Shown here in pieces: positions 8,841-15,881 of a stretch of DNA of 45,869 nt; position 1 is the stretch's first letter, and each line of letters starts with the position of its first letter. Origin of the DNA: an uncultured Eubacteriales bacterium (GTDB lineage: Bacteria > Bacillota > Clostridia > Peptostreptococcales > Anaerovoracaceae); assembly GCA_902763505.1 (NCBI GenBank), contig CACWSO010000018.1, forward strand, positions 1 to 45,869, given 5' to 3'. A program made the position numbers and the translations under genes. The notes beneath the pieces were generated by a model. It saw nothing but the letters and a program-made list of their open reading frames with translations. It was not told the DNA's origin and did not search any database.

Positions 8841-10060
8841 TGAATAAGAAACTGGTTATAACCGGCATGGGCGCAGTTACTCCTATCGGCATAGGAGTGG
8901 CTGAGTACTGGGACAATCTGATGGCCGGTAAAACAGGAATTGATTACATTACAACAATTGATGCGAGTGATCTGCCGATCAGATTCGCCGGAGAAGTCAG
9001 TGACTTCAAAGCAAAGGATTTTATCCCGCGCAAAAAAGCAGGCGAGATGGACCGCTTCATGCAGATGGCTTATGTTGCCGCGAATGAGGCGCTGTCTGAG
9101 ATTGAGATCGACCCTTACAGAACAGGTATTACGGTAGGAACCGCCCTCAACGGAATCAGAACGATCACAGAAACAGAGAGATCATATCAGGGTTCCGCAC
9201 TGAAGAGAGTAGGTCCGAGATTTCTTCCGAAATCCCTCGGCAATGTCTGCGCATCACAGATCGCAATCGAACACGATCTGCATGGTCCAAGCATGACGCT
9301 GAACACGGCCTGTGCATCCGGAGGCGATGCGATTTCACTGGCTGCAATGATGCTTCAGTCTGATTTCGCGGATATGATGGTTGCAGTAGGCGCTGAATCA
9401 GCAACGGAGCCGATCCTGATCCAGTCACTGGCTTCCGCGAAAGCGCTCAGCACCAGGAATGATGAGCCGCAGAAAGCGTGCAGACCATTTGACATCGACA
9501 GAGATGGCTTCGTCATCGGAGAGGGCGCGGGAGCTATCGTCATCGAGACAGAGGAGCATGCAAAGGCAAGAGGTGCGAAAATTTACGCAGAACTGGCAGG
9601 ATGCGGCAACAATACGGACGCCTATCATCCAGTCACGCCTCGTCCGGATGGAGAAGGCGAGATTCTTTGTATGAAGCAGGCGATTGAAATGGCCGGAATC
9701 AATCCTTCCGATATCGGATATATCAATTCCCACGGCACAGCGACGATCAAGGGTGACGTGGCTGAGACAGATGCAGTAAAGAATGTGTTCGGAGACGCAG
9801 TAAAGAATCTCGTCCTGAATTCGACCAAAGGTGCGACAGGGCATATGATGGGCGCCGGCGGCATTACAGAAGTCATCACATGCATTAAGAGCATTGAGAC
9901 AGGTCTGATTGCGCCGACACTCAATCTGGAGAATCCGGATCCTCTGTGCGATCTGAATTATGTATCAAAAGTAACCGTTAAGGAACTTGAGTATGCAATG
10001 TCCAACGCCTTCGGATTCGGCGGACAGAACTCAAGTATTATCGTTGGAGCGTACAAATAG
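8840..10060 (+). CDS. fabF: 3-oxoacyl-ACP synthase II, second copy
   Basis: This is a 406-aa second KAS II in the same operon. The triad is complete: Cys158 (NTACASGGDA), His298 (NSHGTATIKGD) and His335 (TGHMMGAGGITE). The His298 loop differs from the classical HGTGTPLND of the first copy, so the two probably differ in chain preference. Position directly after fabZ (1-nt overlap) resembles fabN-fabO of enterococci, where the KAS elongates the unsaturated intermediate; that parallel is inference. Confidence 0.92.
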   Translation: MNKKLVITGMGAVTPIGIGVAEYWDNLMAGKTGIDYITTIDASDLPIRFAGEVSDFKAKDFIPRKKAGEMDRFMQMAYVAANEALSEIEIDPYRTGITVGTALNGIRTITETERSYQGSALKRVGPRFLPKSLGNVCASQIAIEHDLHGPSMTLNTACASGGDAISLAAMMLQSDFADMMVAVGAESATEPILIQSLASAKALSTRNDEPQKACRPFDIDRDGFVIGEGAGAIVIETEEHAKARGAKIYAELAGCGNNTDAYHPVTPRPDGEGEILCMKQAIEMAGINPSDIGYINSHGTATIKGDVAETDAVKNVFGDAVKNLVLNSTKGATGHMMGAGGITEVITCIKSIETGLIAPTLNLENPDPLCDLNYVSKVTVKELEYAMSNAFGFGGQNSSIIVGAYK

Positions 10061-10061
10061 T

Positions 10062-10526
10062 ATGAGTGATTATACCAGCAAGTTAAGTGCCATTTTGACA
10101 GAGGCATATCATAATGCGCTCCTTGCTGAGGAGACCAAGAGAAAGTACAGCAGCGGGAATTTCACGTTCAGAGACAGAAACGCTGTCACTTTCATATTGG
10201 GCTTCAGAAACGGAACCAATATCAGCAGTGTGGCGGATTACCTGAAGATCACGAGACCTTCTGCAACTATGACGATCAAGAAGTTAGAAAAAAACGGTCT
10301 TGTCGAGAGGAAGGTGGATCCTTCAAATCACAGAAATGCTATCGTCAAAGTGACGCGAAAGGGCAGAATATATGCCCGTTATCAACAGACTTACATCGAG
10401 GAAATGGCCGAGACACTCGGCGAGGATATGTCAGAAGAAGAAAAGGAGGCTCTGCTCAGTGGACTGAGGAAGCTGAACCAGTTCTTCGCTGACACGATTG
10501 AGAAGTCGAATGAAAAACACAAATAA
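10062..10526 (+). CDS. MarR-family regulator, probable fatty-acid operon repressor
   Basis: The 154-aa protein has a MarR winged helix-turn-helix: NISSVADYLKITRPSATMTI as helix-turn-helix, then the wing KNGLVERKVDPSNHRNAIVK, with long terminal dimerisation helices. FabT, a MarR protein that uses acyl-ACP as corepressor, sits at the front of fab operons in lactic acid bacteria. Here the gene is the last cistron, one base after the second fabF stop. ATG 10062 is preferred; longer in-frame extensions run back into fabF. The likely target is the operon's own promoter region. The FabT name is withheld because orthology cannot be tested here. Confidence 0.85.
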   Translation: MSDYTSKLSAILTEAYHNALLAEETKRKYSSGNFTFRDRNAVTFILGFRNGTNISSVADYLKITRPSATMTIKKLEKNGLVERKVDPSNHRNAIVKVTRKGRIYARYQQTYIEEMAETLGEDMSEEEKEALLSGLRKLNQFFADTIEKSNEKHK

Positions 10527-10552
10527 AAAATGTGCCGCAAGGCACATTTTTT
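10525..10552. terminator. Bidirectional terminator between the fab operon and trpB
   Basis: AAAAAATGTGCC-GCAA-GGCACATTTTTT is a perfect 12-bp stem with a tetraloop, A-flanked on one side and T-flanked on the other. It serves the converging fab and trpB transcripts. Confidence 0.92.
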
Positions 10553-10574
10553 ATTGCGCTTACTACGCAGAGTA

Positions 10575-11948
10575 TTATGCAATCGGTGGAAGTGTTTCAA
10601 AGTACTTCTCCAGTTCTTCGTCCGTTGGAACATAGTCGTCCATGATGCCGTCGTGGTACTTTTCGTAGGCGACCATATCGAAGTAGCCGGTTCCGGTCAG
10701 GCCGAATACGATGGTCTTTTCCTCACCTGTTTCAATACACTTCTTGGCTTCGTCGAGAGCGACTTTGATTGCATGGGAACTTTCCGGAGCCGGGAGAATC
10801 CCCTCAACTCTTGCGAACTCTTCCGCAGCTGCAAATACTTCTGTCTGAGGCACAGCGATGGCTTCCATAAGGCCGTCATCGTAGAGCTGTGAGAGAACAG
10901 GGCTCATACCGTGGTATCTGAGACCGCCTGCGTGGTTCGGCGCAGGAATAAATCCGCTGCCCAGAGTGTACATCTTAGCAAGAGGGCAAACCTGACCAGT
11001 GTCGGCAAAGTCATATGCGTATTTTCCTCTTGTGAAGCTTGGACAGGATGCAGGTTCAACGGCAACGATGCGATAGTCTGCGTTGCCTTTGATCTTTTCA
11101 CCCATGAACGGCGCGATGAGTCCGCCGAGGTTGGAACCGCCGCCGGCGCATCCAATGACCATATCAGGGACGATACCGTATTTGTCCAGAGCTGCCTTCG
11201 TTTCCAGACCGATGATGGACTGGTGGAGCAGCACCTGATTGAGCACGCTTCCCAGCACATATCTGTAGCCTGGTGTTGAAGTTGCAACCTCTACGGCTTC
11301 GGAAATGGCGCAACCGAGGCTGCCTGTTGTGCCCGGATGTTCTTCGAGAATCTTCTTTCCAATCTGGGTCGTCTCAGAAGGAGATGGCGTGACGGAAGCG
11401 CCGTAAGTGCGCATCACTTCTCTTCTGAAAGGCTTCTGTTCATAGGACACCTTGACCATGAAGACTTTGCAGTCAAGATCGAAATAAGAACAAGCCATCG
11501 AGAGGGCAGTACCCCACTGACCGGCTCCGGTCTCTGTCGTCACACCTTTGAGCCCCTGCTGCTTGGCGTAGTATGCCTGCGCAATGGCGGAGTTCAGCTT
11601 GTGGCTTCCGCTTGTGTTGTTTCCTTCGAACTTGTAGTAGATTTTTGCAGGAGTACCCAGCTTCTCTTCAAGACAGTATGCCCTGACAAGGGGTGAAGGA
11701 CGGTACATCTTGTAGAAGTCCCGAATCTCCTGCGGGATTTCAATAAACGGATCGGTATTGTTCAGCTCCTGCTTGCAGAGCTCTTCGCAGAATACAGGCG
11801 AGAGGTCCTCCAAGGTCATCGGCTGATGTGTTCCCGGATGGATGAGAGGGGCGGGCTTGTTGATCATGTCCGCCCTCAGGTTGTACCATGCCTTCGGCAT
11901 CTCATTTTCTTCGAGGTATATCTTATAAGGGATTTCTTTCGTAGTCAT
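10575..11948 (-). CDS. trpB: Tryptophan synthase beta-chain-like protein (TrpB2 type)
   Basis: This PLP enzyme condenses indole with L-serine to give tryptophan. The 457-aa length, N-terminal extension and motifs mark the TrpB2 subgroup. Lys117 in GSHKLNSA is the PLP Schiff-base lysine, ETGAGQWG is the substrate carboxylate loop, and GCAGGGSNLGG is the phosphate loop. No trpA or other trp gene is adjacent, which fits a stand-alone enzyme using free indole. The 5' region is about 380 nt long and encodes a tandem-Trp leader peptide and terminator (12134-12364), so expression is probably induced by tryptophan shortage. AGAAAGGAACC lies before ATG 11948. Confidence 0.92.
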   Translation of the reverse strand: MTTKEIPYKIYLEENEMPKAWYNLRADMINKPAPLIHPGTHQPMTLEDLSPVFCEELCKQELNNTDPFIEIPQEIRDFYKMYRPSPLVRAYCLEEKLGTPAKIYYKFEGNNTSGSHKLNSAIAQAYYAKQQGLKGVTTETGAGQWGTALSMACSYFDLDCKVFMVKVSYEQKPFRREVMRTYGASVTPSPSETTQIGKKILEEHPGTTGSLGCAISEAVEVATSTPGYRYVLGSVLNQVLLHQSIIGLETKAALDKYGIVPDMVIGCAGGGSNLGGLIAPFMGEKIKGNADYRIVAVEPASCPSFTRGKYAYDFADTGQVCPLAKMYTLGSGFIPAPNHAGGLRYHGMSPVLSQLYDDGLMEAIAVPQTEVFAAAEEFARVEGILPAPESSHAIKVALDEAKKCIETGEEKTIVFGLTGTGYFDMVAYEKYHDGIMDDYVPTDEELEKYFETLPPIA

Positions 11949-12077
11949 TGTATCGGTTCCTTTCTGTTATAGAAACAAAGTCTTGCTTTGCTTTATGCGT
12001 TGGTTTGTTTGTAATAATATATTTCCAATATGGTGTTTAGGTTGGTATTGCTGTCGGCTTTTGTTTTACTAAATGGT

Positions 12078-12122
12078 TCATTTTCCGGCGCAGGTGCGCC
12101 ATGTTTTCGTATATCTCATCAT
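12078..12122 (-). CDS. Possible second short leader ORF (14 aa)
   Basis: Just after the attenuator terminator, AGGAGAACAAA precedes ATG-ATG and a frame reading MMRYTKTWRTCAGK, stop at 12080-12078. It has one Trp codon. Its end overlaps a small hairpin (GGCGCA/TGCGCC). It would be transcribed only on readthrough. The good ribosome site is the main support; it may be chance. Confidence 0.3.
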   Translation of the reverse strand: MMRYTKTWRTCAGK

Positions 12123-12133
12123 TTTGTTCTCCT

Positions 12134-12172
12134 AAATAAAAGAGCGGCTCCAGTTCAACCTGTGCCGCTTTT
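12134..12172 (-). terminator. Attenuator terminator upstream of trpB
   Basis: On the minus strand AGCGGC pairs with GCCGCT, with inner CAG/CTG pairing, followed by CTTTTATTT. It lies between the Trp leader peptide and trpB, so it must be bypassed for trpB expression. A competing pairing is possible between GGCCTGTTAGC (12234-12224) and GCACAGGTT (12165-12157), 9 pairs with a 2-nt bulge and two G-U pairs. Segment 12234-12224 can alternatively fold on itself with GCTGAGG just downstream. Confidence 0.8.
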
Positions 12173-12241
12173 GTTCTGTAATGATATGTATTACTTATCA
12201 GTTGGTTCAGATCCTCAGCATATGCTAACAGGCCTTACATC

Positions 12242-12304
12242 TTAGATTGTAAAGCTGCTGCACCACCAATATCCGTTTATCATGATTCTTGAAATCGTCA
12301 TCAT
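12242..12304 (-). CDS. Tryptophan leader peptide (20 aa, tandem Trp)
   Basis: AGGAG (12313-12309) precedes two ATGs (12304 and 12301); the second has the better 7-nt spacing. The frame encodes MMTISRIMINGYWWCSSFTI and stops at TAA 12244-12242. Tandem TGG codons 13-14 (12268-12263) recall trpL of enteric bacteria. The stop lies 7 nt before a segment able to pair with the terminator's 5' arm. A ribosome at the stop codon would mask that segment and permit termination; one stalled at the Trp codons would leave it free. Confidence 0.8.
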   Translation of the reverse strand: MMTISRIMINGYWWCSSFTI

Positions 12305-12335
12305 AACTCTCCTGAAAAGTATTCTTTATGGGGAT

Positions 12336-12364
12336 AAAGTAACACAGCAGATTATCCTTGTCAA
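12336..12364 (-). promoter_or_regulatory. Promoter of the trp leader / trpB unit
   Basis: TTGACA (12364-12359), a 17-nt spacer and TACTTT (12341-12336) on the minus strand. Transcription would start near 12329, about 25 nt before the leader peptide start. It diverges from the DMT promoter about 35 bp away. Confidence 0.8.
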
Positions 12365-12396
12365 GAAAAAGTTTTTAAGGTGTTTACGTTGACGGG

Positions 12397-12405
12397 TGAT
12401 ATAAT
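12397..12405 (+). promoter_or_regulatory. Extended -10 promoter of the DMT gene, leaderless type
   Basis: TGATATAAT ends 7 nt before ATG 12413. There is no ribosome site in the interval and no clear -35 at standard spacing. Confidence 0.65.
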
Positions 12406-12412
12406 AACTGAC

Positions 12413-13297
12413 ATGAAGCAGGAACGATTCAGCAGATGGCCCGAGGCCCTGATCATCATGCAGTCCATCATTTATGGGTTTGGTGATCCCATATCAAAGA
12501 TCGCATTTGAGGTAACGCCGGTCTATACGATGATGTCGGTTCGCTATTTGATTGCCTTTGTTGTCTGCGCTATTCTTTTCCGCAAAAGAATCATGGAGAC
12601 ACTTAGGACAGTGCCGGTCAGAATGTGGCTGATTCCGGGCATGTGCATTGGGCTGAGCTACCTTCTGAACAATGTGGCGCTGTCGATGACGGATGCGACG
12701 TCCGTCGCGTTTCTCCGGTCGCTGTCGGTGGTTATGACACCTGCTTTCGCCTTTCTCCTGTACCGCACCAACTACAAATGGCAGATGATCCTGATTCAGG
12801 TGATGGTATTGCCCGGCATGTATTTGCTGTGCGTACGCGGCGGATTATCCGGCTTCGGCATCGGTGAGATCATTGCGCTGGCAGCCGCGGCACTGATGGC
12901 CGGTGCACTGGTCTTCAGCAAGAACTATCTCGATGTGGTCGACCCGGCCAGCATGACATCACTGCAGGCGGGGTGCTCCGCTGTCCTTGCGCTGATCGGG
13001 TGCATCTGTTTCGAAGGAGGACTGCGGCTGGAAACGACGACAGGAACCGCCTGGCTGATTATTCTCTATCTGGCGATCACATGCACGTTCCTCGGCTATC
13101 TGATGCAGAACCTGGCGCTCACGAAGATATCCGACCGTGCAGTTGCGCTGCTGCAGAGTCTCTGTCCGGTCATGACGGCAGTGTTTGCGCTGCTTTTGCT
13201 TGGAGAAAAGCTCTCAGCAGGGGGCATCGCAGGCGCGGTAATTATTGTGATCTGTATTGCGGCAGGAGCTATCATAAGAGAGGAGCCTGATGTATAA
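12413..13297 (+). CDS. EamA/DMT-family membrane transporter
   Basis: The 294-aa hydrophobic protein has about ten transmembrane helices in two homologous halves, with the EamA pattern PISKIAFEVTPVYTMMSVRYLIAF in the first half and ALTKISDRAVALLQSLCPVMTAVFALLLLGEKL in the second. Such proteins usually export small metabolites, often amino acids or nucleosides. The substrate is not readable; location between two aromatic amino-acid leader systems is suggestive only. ATG 12413 is chosen over an upstream in-frame start at 12380, which would lie upstream of the -10 box. The stop overlaps the putative -10 of the next gene. Confidence 0.85.
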   Translation: MKQERFSRWPEALIIMQSIIYGFGDPISKIAFEVTPVYTMMSVRYLIAFVVCAILFRKRIMETLRTVPVRMWLIPGMCIGLSYLLNNVALSMTDATSVAFLRSLSVVMTPAFAFLLYRTNYKWQMILIQVMVLPGMYLLCVRGGLSGFGIGEIIALAAAALMAGALVFSKNYLDVVDPASMTSLQAGCSAVLALIGCICFEGGLRLETTTGTAWLIILYLAITCTFLGYLMQNLALTKISDRAVALLQSLCPVMTAVFALLLLGEKLSAGGIAGAVIIVICIAAGAIIREEPDV

Positions 13298-13319
13298 TGT
13301 TGCCGGGAGGAAATTTATT

Positions 13320-13955
13320 ATGAAACGTTGCGTCATCGTTGGAGGAGCCGGAATAGAGCGGTATGACCTGGTGCGGAAGGCGCTGCACAGGGATGATTTT
13401 TTTGTATTCTGCGACAGCGGCCTGAAACACATGCCGGGGCTCGGTGTGAAACCGGATCTCATCGTAGGGGATTTTGATTCCTGGGAAGACCCGCACATGG
13501 ACGTGGAAACCATCGTGCTCCCTGCAGAAAAAGATGATACGGACACCTTCTTCGCGGCGAAGGAAATGGTAAAGCGCGGTTTCGATGCATTCCTGCTGGT
13601 AGGCGTTATCGGGGCGCGTCTCGATCACACCCTGGCGAATCTATCGATTCTTCTGATGCTCGACGAAGCGGACAAAGATGCAAAGGCAATCGACGACTAT
13701 TCTGAGATGGAAGTTATTTCTGCAAAGGCAGGAAAAACGGGAAGGGCATCCATTGAAGATTCCTTCTCATTCTTCTCCTTGCTGAATATTACAGGAACAG
13801 CAGAGGGTATTTCGATTCGGAACGCCAAGTATCCTCTGGAAGATGGGAAGGTGGACTGCAGCTACCAGTATGCGGTCAGTAACGAGGTCCTGTCCGGAAA
13901 GACTGCTGAAGTATCTATTGCAAAAGGCAGATTGCTGCTCATCAAAGACTATTGA
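13320..13955 (+). CDS. thiN: Thiamine pyrophosphokinase
   Basis: The enzyme converts thiamine and ATP to thiamine pyrophosphate and AMP, allowing use of salvaged thiamine. The 211-aa protein has the expected motifs: CDSGLKHM (31-38), GDFDSW (50-55), EKDDTDTFFA (70-79) and GARLDHTLANL (98-108). GGGAGG at 13305-13310 is 9 nt before ATG 13320, which decides the start over ATG 13290. A TATAAT overlaps the stop of the DMT gene (13293-13298), so it may have its own promoter. Confidence 0.93.
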   Translation: MKRCVIVGGAGIERYDLVRKALHRDDFFVFCDSGLKHMPGLGVKPDLIVGDFDSWEDPHMDVETIVLPAEKDDTDTFFAAKEMVKRGFDAFLLVGVIGARLDHTLANLSILLMLDEADKDAKAIDDYSEMEVISAKAGKTGRASIEDSFSFFSLLNITGTAEGISIRNAKYPLEDGKVDCSYQYAVSNEVLSGKTAEVSIAKGRLLLIKDY

Positions 13956-13985
13956 TAAAAATTCGCAACAGATTATAAAAATGTG

Positions 13986-14014
13986 TTGACAGCTTTTGGC
14001 AAGTGTGTTAGTTT
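13986..14014 (+). promoter_or_regulatory. Promoter of the Tyr/Phe leader
   Basis: TTGACA (13986-13991), a 17-nt spacer and TAGTTT (14009-14014). The -10 is weak but the -35 is perfect. The transcript would begin near 14021, about 45 nt before the leader peptide. Confidence 0.65.
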
Positions 14015-14065
14015 GGTTTATGTAATTAAAGTGCTGCAACCTGAAATTGCAGACAGGAGAGCCAA

Positions 14066-14164
14066 ATGAGTAAGAGAATCAACATCGCAAACGAATATTA
14101 CTACTTTTATTTCGGCTTTACTGGCGTGGACAGTAAGGTTAATTTGCGATGCTGGAATGATTAG
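14066..14164 (+). CDS. Tyr/Phe-rich leader peptide (32 aa)
   Basis: AGGAG (14055-14059) sits 6 nt before ATG 14066. The frame begins MSKRINIANE, continues YYYFYFGF (residues 11-18; seven of eight codons are Tyr or Phe) and ends LRCWND with TAG at 14162-14164. The density of aromatic codons recalls pheL and pheST leader peptides. The aromatic run lies 4 nt after one RNA arm (14083-14091), and the end of the frame overlaps the complementary arm (14143-14151), exactly as required for ribosome position to choose the fold. Confidence 0.88.
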   Translation: MSKRINIANEYYYFYFGFTGVDSKVNLRCWND

Positions 14165-14227
14165 CTTATTTGGAGGAACTAGTTAAGTTTGAAGCGTCAC
14201 AGGTTAACCTGAGGCGCTTTTTCTTTT
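14083..14227 (+). promoter_or_regulatory. Ribosome-mediated attenuator (Tyr/Phe)
   Basis: Three alternative pairings can be read. Segment 1 (14083-14091, CATCGCAAA) is perfectly complementary to TTTGCGATG (14143-14151). Segment 2 (14136-14152, AGGTTAATTTGCGATGC) pairs at 16 of 17 positions, three of them G-U, with segment 3 (14194-14210, GCGTCACAGGTTAACCT). Segments 3 and 4 form the terminator. Stalling on Tyr/Phe codons at 14096-14119 covers segment 1, freeing 2 to pair with 3 and opening the operon. Reaching the stop at 14162 covers segment 2 and lets the terminator form. Confidence 0.85.
14192..14227 (+). terminator. Attenuator terminator upstream of the symporter gene
   Basis: AAGCGTC and GGCGCTT (one G-U) enclose an A/A mismatch and the palindrome CAGGTTAACCTG. 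The run TTTCTTTT follows. It is 47 nt upstream of the symporter start and has no gene ending in front of it other than the leader peptide. Confidence 0.9.
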
Positions 14228-14273
14228 CGGGGTTTATTATTTATATTATTCGTTATAGAGAAAGGAATTATTT

Positions 14274-15833
14274 ATGAACATCACAACAGTGCTGACCTTA
14301 GTGCTTATCATCATCTTCTTTGCAGTGATGATCACGATAGGCATAAGGACAAGAAGACACGCCAGAAGCGTGGCAGGATTCGTCCTTGGTTCCAGATCCG
14401 TAGGCCCGTGGCTGAGTGCTTTTGCATTCGGTACTTCATACTTTTCGGCAGTTATCTTCGTAGGATATGCCGGACAGTTCGGATGGAACTTCGGAATCGC
14501 TTCCACATGGATCGGTCTGGGAAACGCCTTTATCGGCTCACTCCTCGCATGGCTGATTCTCGGAAGACGTACCAGGATCATGACACAGCATCTGGACAGC
14601 CGTACGATGCCTGATTTCTTCGGATCAAGATTCGGATCTCAGAGACTCAGAGTTGCGGCATCCGTTATTACATTCGTCTTTCTGATCCCGTATACAGCAT
14701 CTCTGTACAACGGACTTTCAAGACTCTTTGCCATTGCATTTCCTGGACTTGACTATGCAGTCTGCGTTGTCGTTATGGCAGTACTGACCTGCGTCTATGT
14801 AGTTCTCGGAGGCTACATGGCGACGGCAACCAATGACTTCATCCAGGGCTGCATCATGTTGATCGGCATTGTTGCGGTCATCCTGGCAGTACTGCATGAC
14901 AATGGTGGTCTGAACGCCGCAATGGAGACACTGGCTACGGGAGAAAACGGAGGATGGCAGTACACAGCATTTCTTGGCGCAGATCCAGGATTCCTGTTCT
15001 TCGTCATCATGCTGACATCCCTGGGAACCTGGGGACTGCCGCAGATGGTCGGAAAATTCTACGCCATCACAAACGAAGATGCAATCAAGAAGGGAACTGT
15101 TATTTCAACATTCTTTGCCCTGATTGTCGCAGGCGGATGTTACTTCCTCGGAGGTTTCGGCAGACTGTATGATATAGATGTAGAAGCAGAAGGATTCGAC
15201 GCAGTCATCCCAAGCATGCTTTCAACAGTTTCACCGATTATTATCGGTATCATCATCGTGCTGGTTTTATCCGCATCCATGTCCACGCTGTCATCATTGG
15301 TGCTGACAAGTTCATCCACGATTACACTGGACTTTATCGGACCGCTGAAGAAGAATCCTATTGACGAGAGAAAGAAAGTCGTCATCATGCGTGTATTCAT
15401 CGTCATATTTGTCATCATCTCAGCAATCATAGCAATCAAGCAGGCACATGCGAAGAGCCTCTTTATTGCACAGATGATGGGTATTTCATGGGGCGCGCTG
15501 GCAGGGTCCTTCCTGGCACCGTTCCTGTATGGGCTGTACACGAAGCACGTTTCCAAGGTGGCCGTTGCCTGCTGCTTCATATGGGCTACCTGCCTTGAGA
15601 TTCTGCAGCTGTTCATCTCTCTTGGAATGCTCGATGTTTCAGGAAGCGCACTGCTGGGATTCGTGTTCAGAAATTCGCTCTACTCAGGTGTATTCGCCAT
15701 GGTTGGAGGGCTCATCATTGTACCGATCGTCACAGCGCTCAGCGCCAGGGCGATTCCAAAGAATACAGATGAGATATTCAGCTGCTACGAGTCAAAGCGG
15801 ACAGTTGGAATCACAGACAATCTGGGTAAATAG
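14274..15833 (+). CDS. Sodium:solute symporter (SSS family)
   Basis: The 519-aa protein has about 13 transmembrane helices and the SSS core: VAGFVLGSRSVGPWLSAFAF, GTSYFSAVIFVGYAG with the small-residue sodium-site pattern, then GWNFGIASTWIGLG. It resembles PutP/PanF-type carriers. The substrate is not readable. Control by a Tyr/Phe leader and co-transcription with phenylacetate-CoA ligase argue for aryl acetates (phenylacetate, 4-hydroxyphenylacetate) or aromatic amino acids. AGAAAGGAATT lies before ATG 14274. The stop is 48 nt before paaK. Confidence 0.88.
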   Translation: MNITTVLTLVLIIIFFAVMITIGIRTRRHARSVAGFVLGSRSVGPWLSAFAFGTSYFSAVIFVGYAGQFGWNFGIASTWIGLGNAFIGSLLAWLILGRRTRIMTQHLDSRTMPDFFGSRFGSQRLRVAASVITFVFLIPYTASLYNGLSRLFAIAFPGLDYAVCVVVMAVLTCVYVVLGGYMATATNDFIQGCIMLIGIVAVILAVLHDNGGLNAAMETLATGENGGWQYTAFLGADPGFLFFVIMLTSLGTWGLPQMVGKFYAITNEDAIKKGTVISTFFALIVAGGCYFLGGFGRLYDIDVEAEGFDAVIPSMLSTVSPIIIGIIIVLVLSASMSTLSSLVLTSSSTITLDFIGPLKKNPIDERKKVVIMRVFIVIFVIISAIIAIKQAHAKSLFIAQMMGISWGALAGSFLAPFLYGLYTKHVSKVAVACCFIWATCLEILQLFISLGMLDVSGSALLGFVFRNSLYSGVFAMVGGLIIVPIVTALSARAIPKNTDEIFSCYESKRTVGITDNLGK

Positions 15834-15881
15834 ACAGGACCCGGTATTATTGATACAGTAACACCAAGGAGTTAATGAATT

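Noticed and set aside
12030-12245. 71-aa plus-strand frame in the trp leader
   Set aside because: It is opposite the attenuator and has no ribosome site or recognisable features.
12261-12270. GGTGGTGC-like string suggesting a T-box riboswitch
   Set aside because: It lies inside the leader peptide, about 90 nt upstream of the terminator, not in an antiterminator bulge, and no T-box stem I or specifier loop could be recognised.
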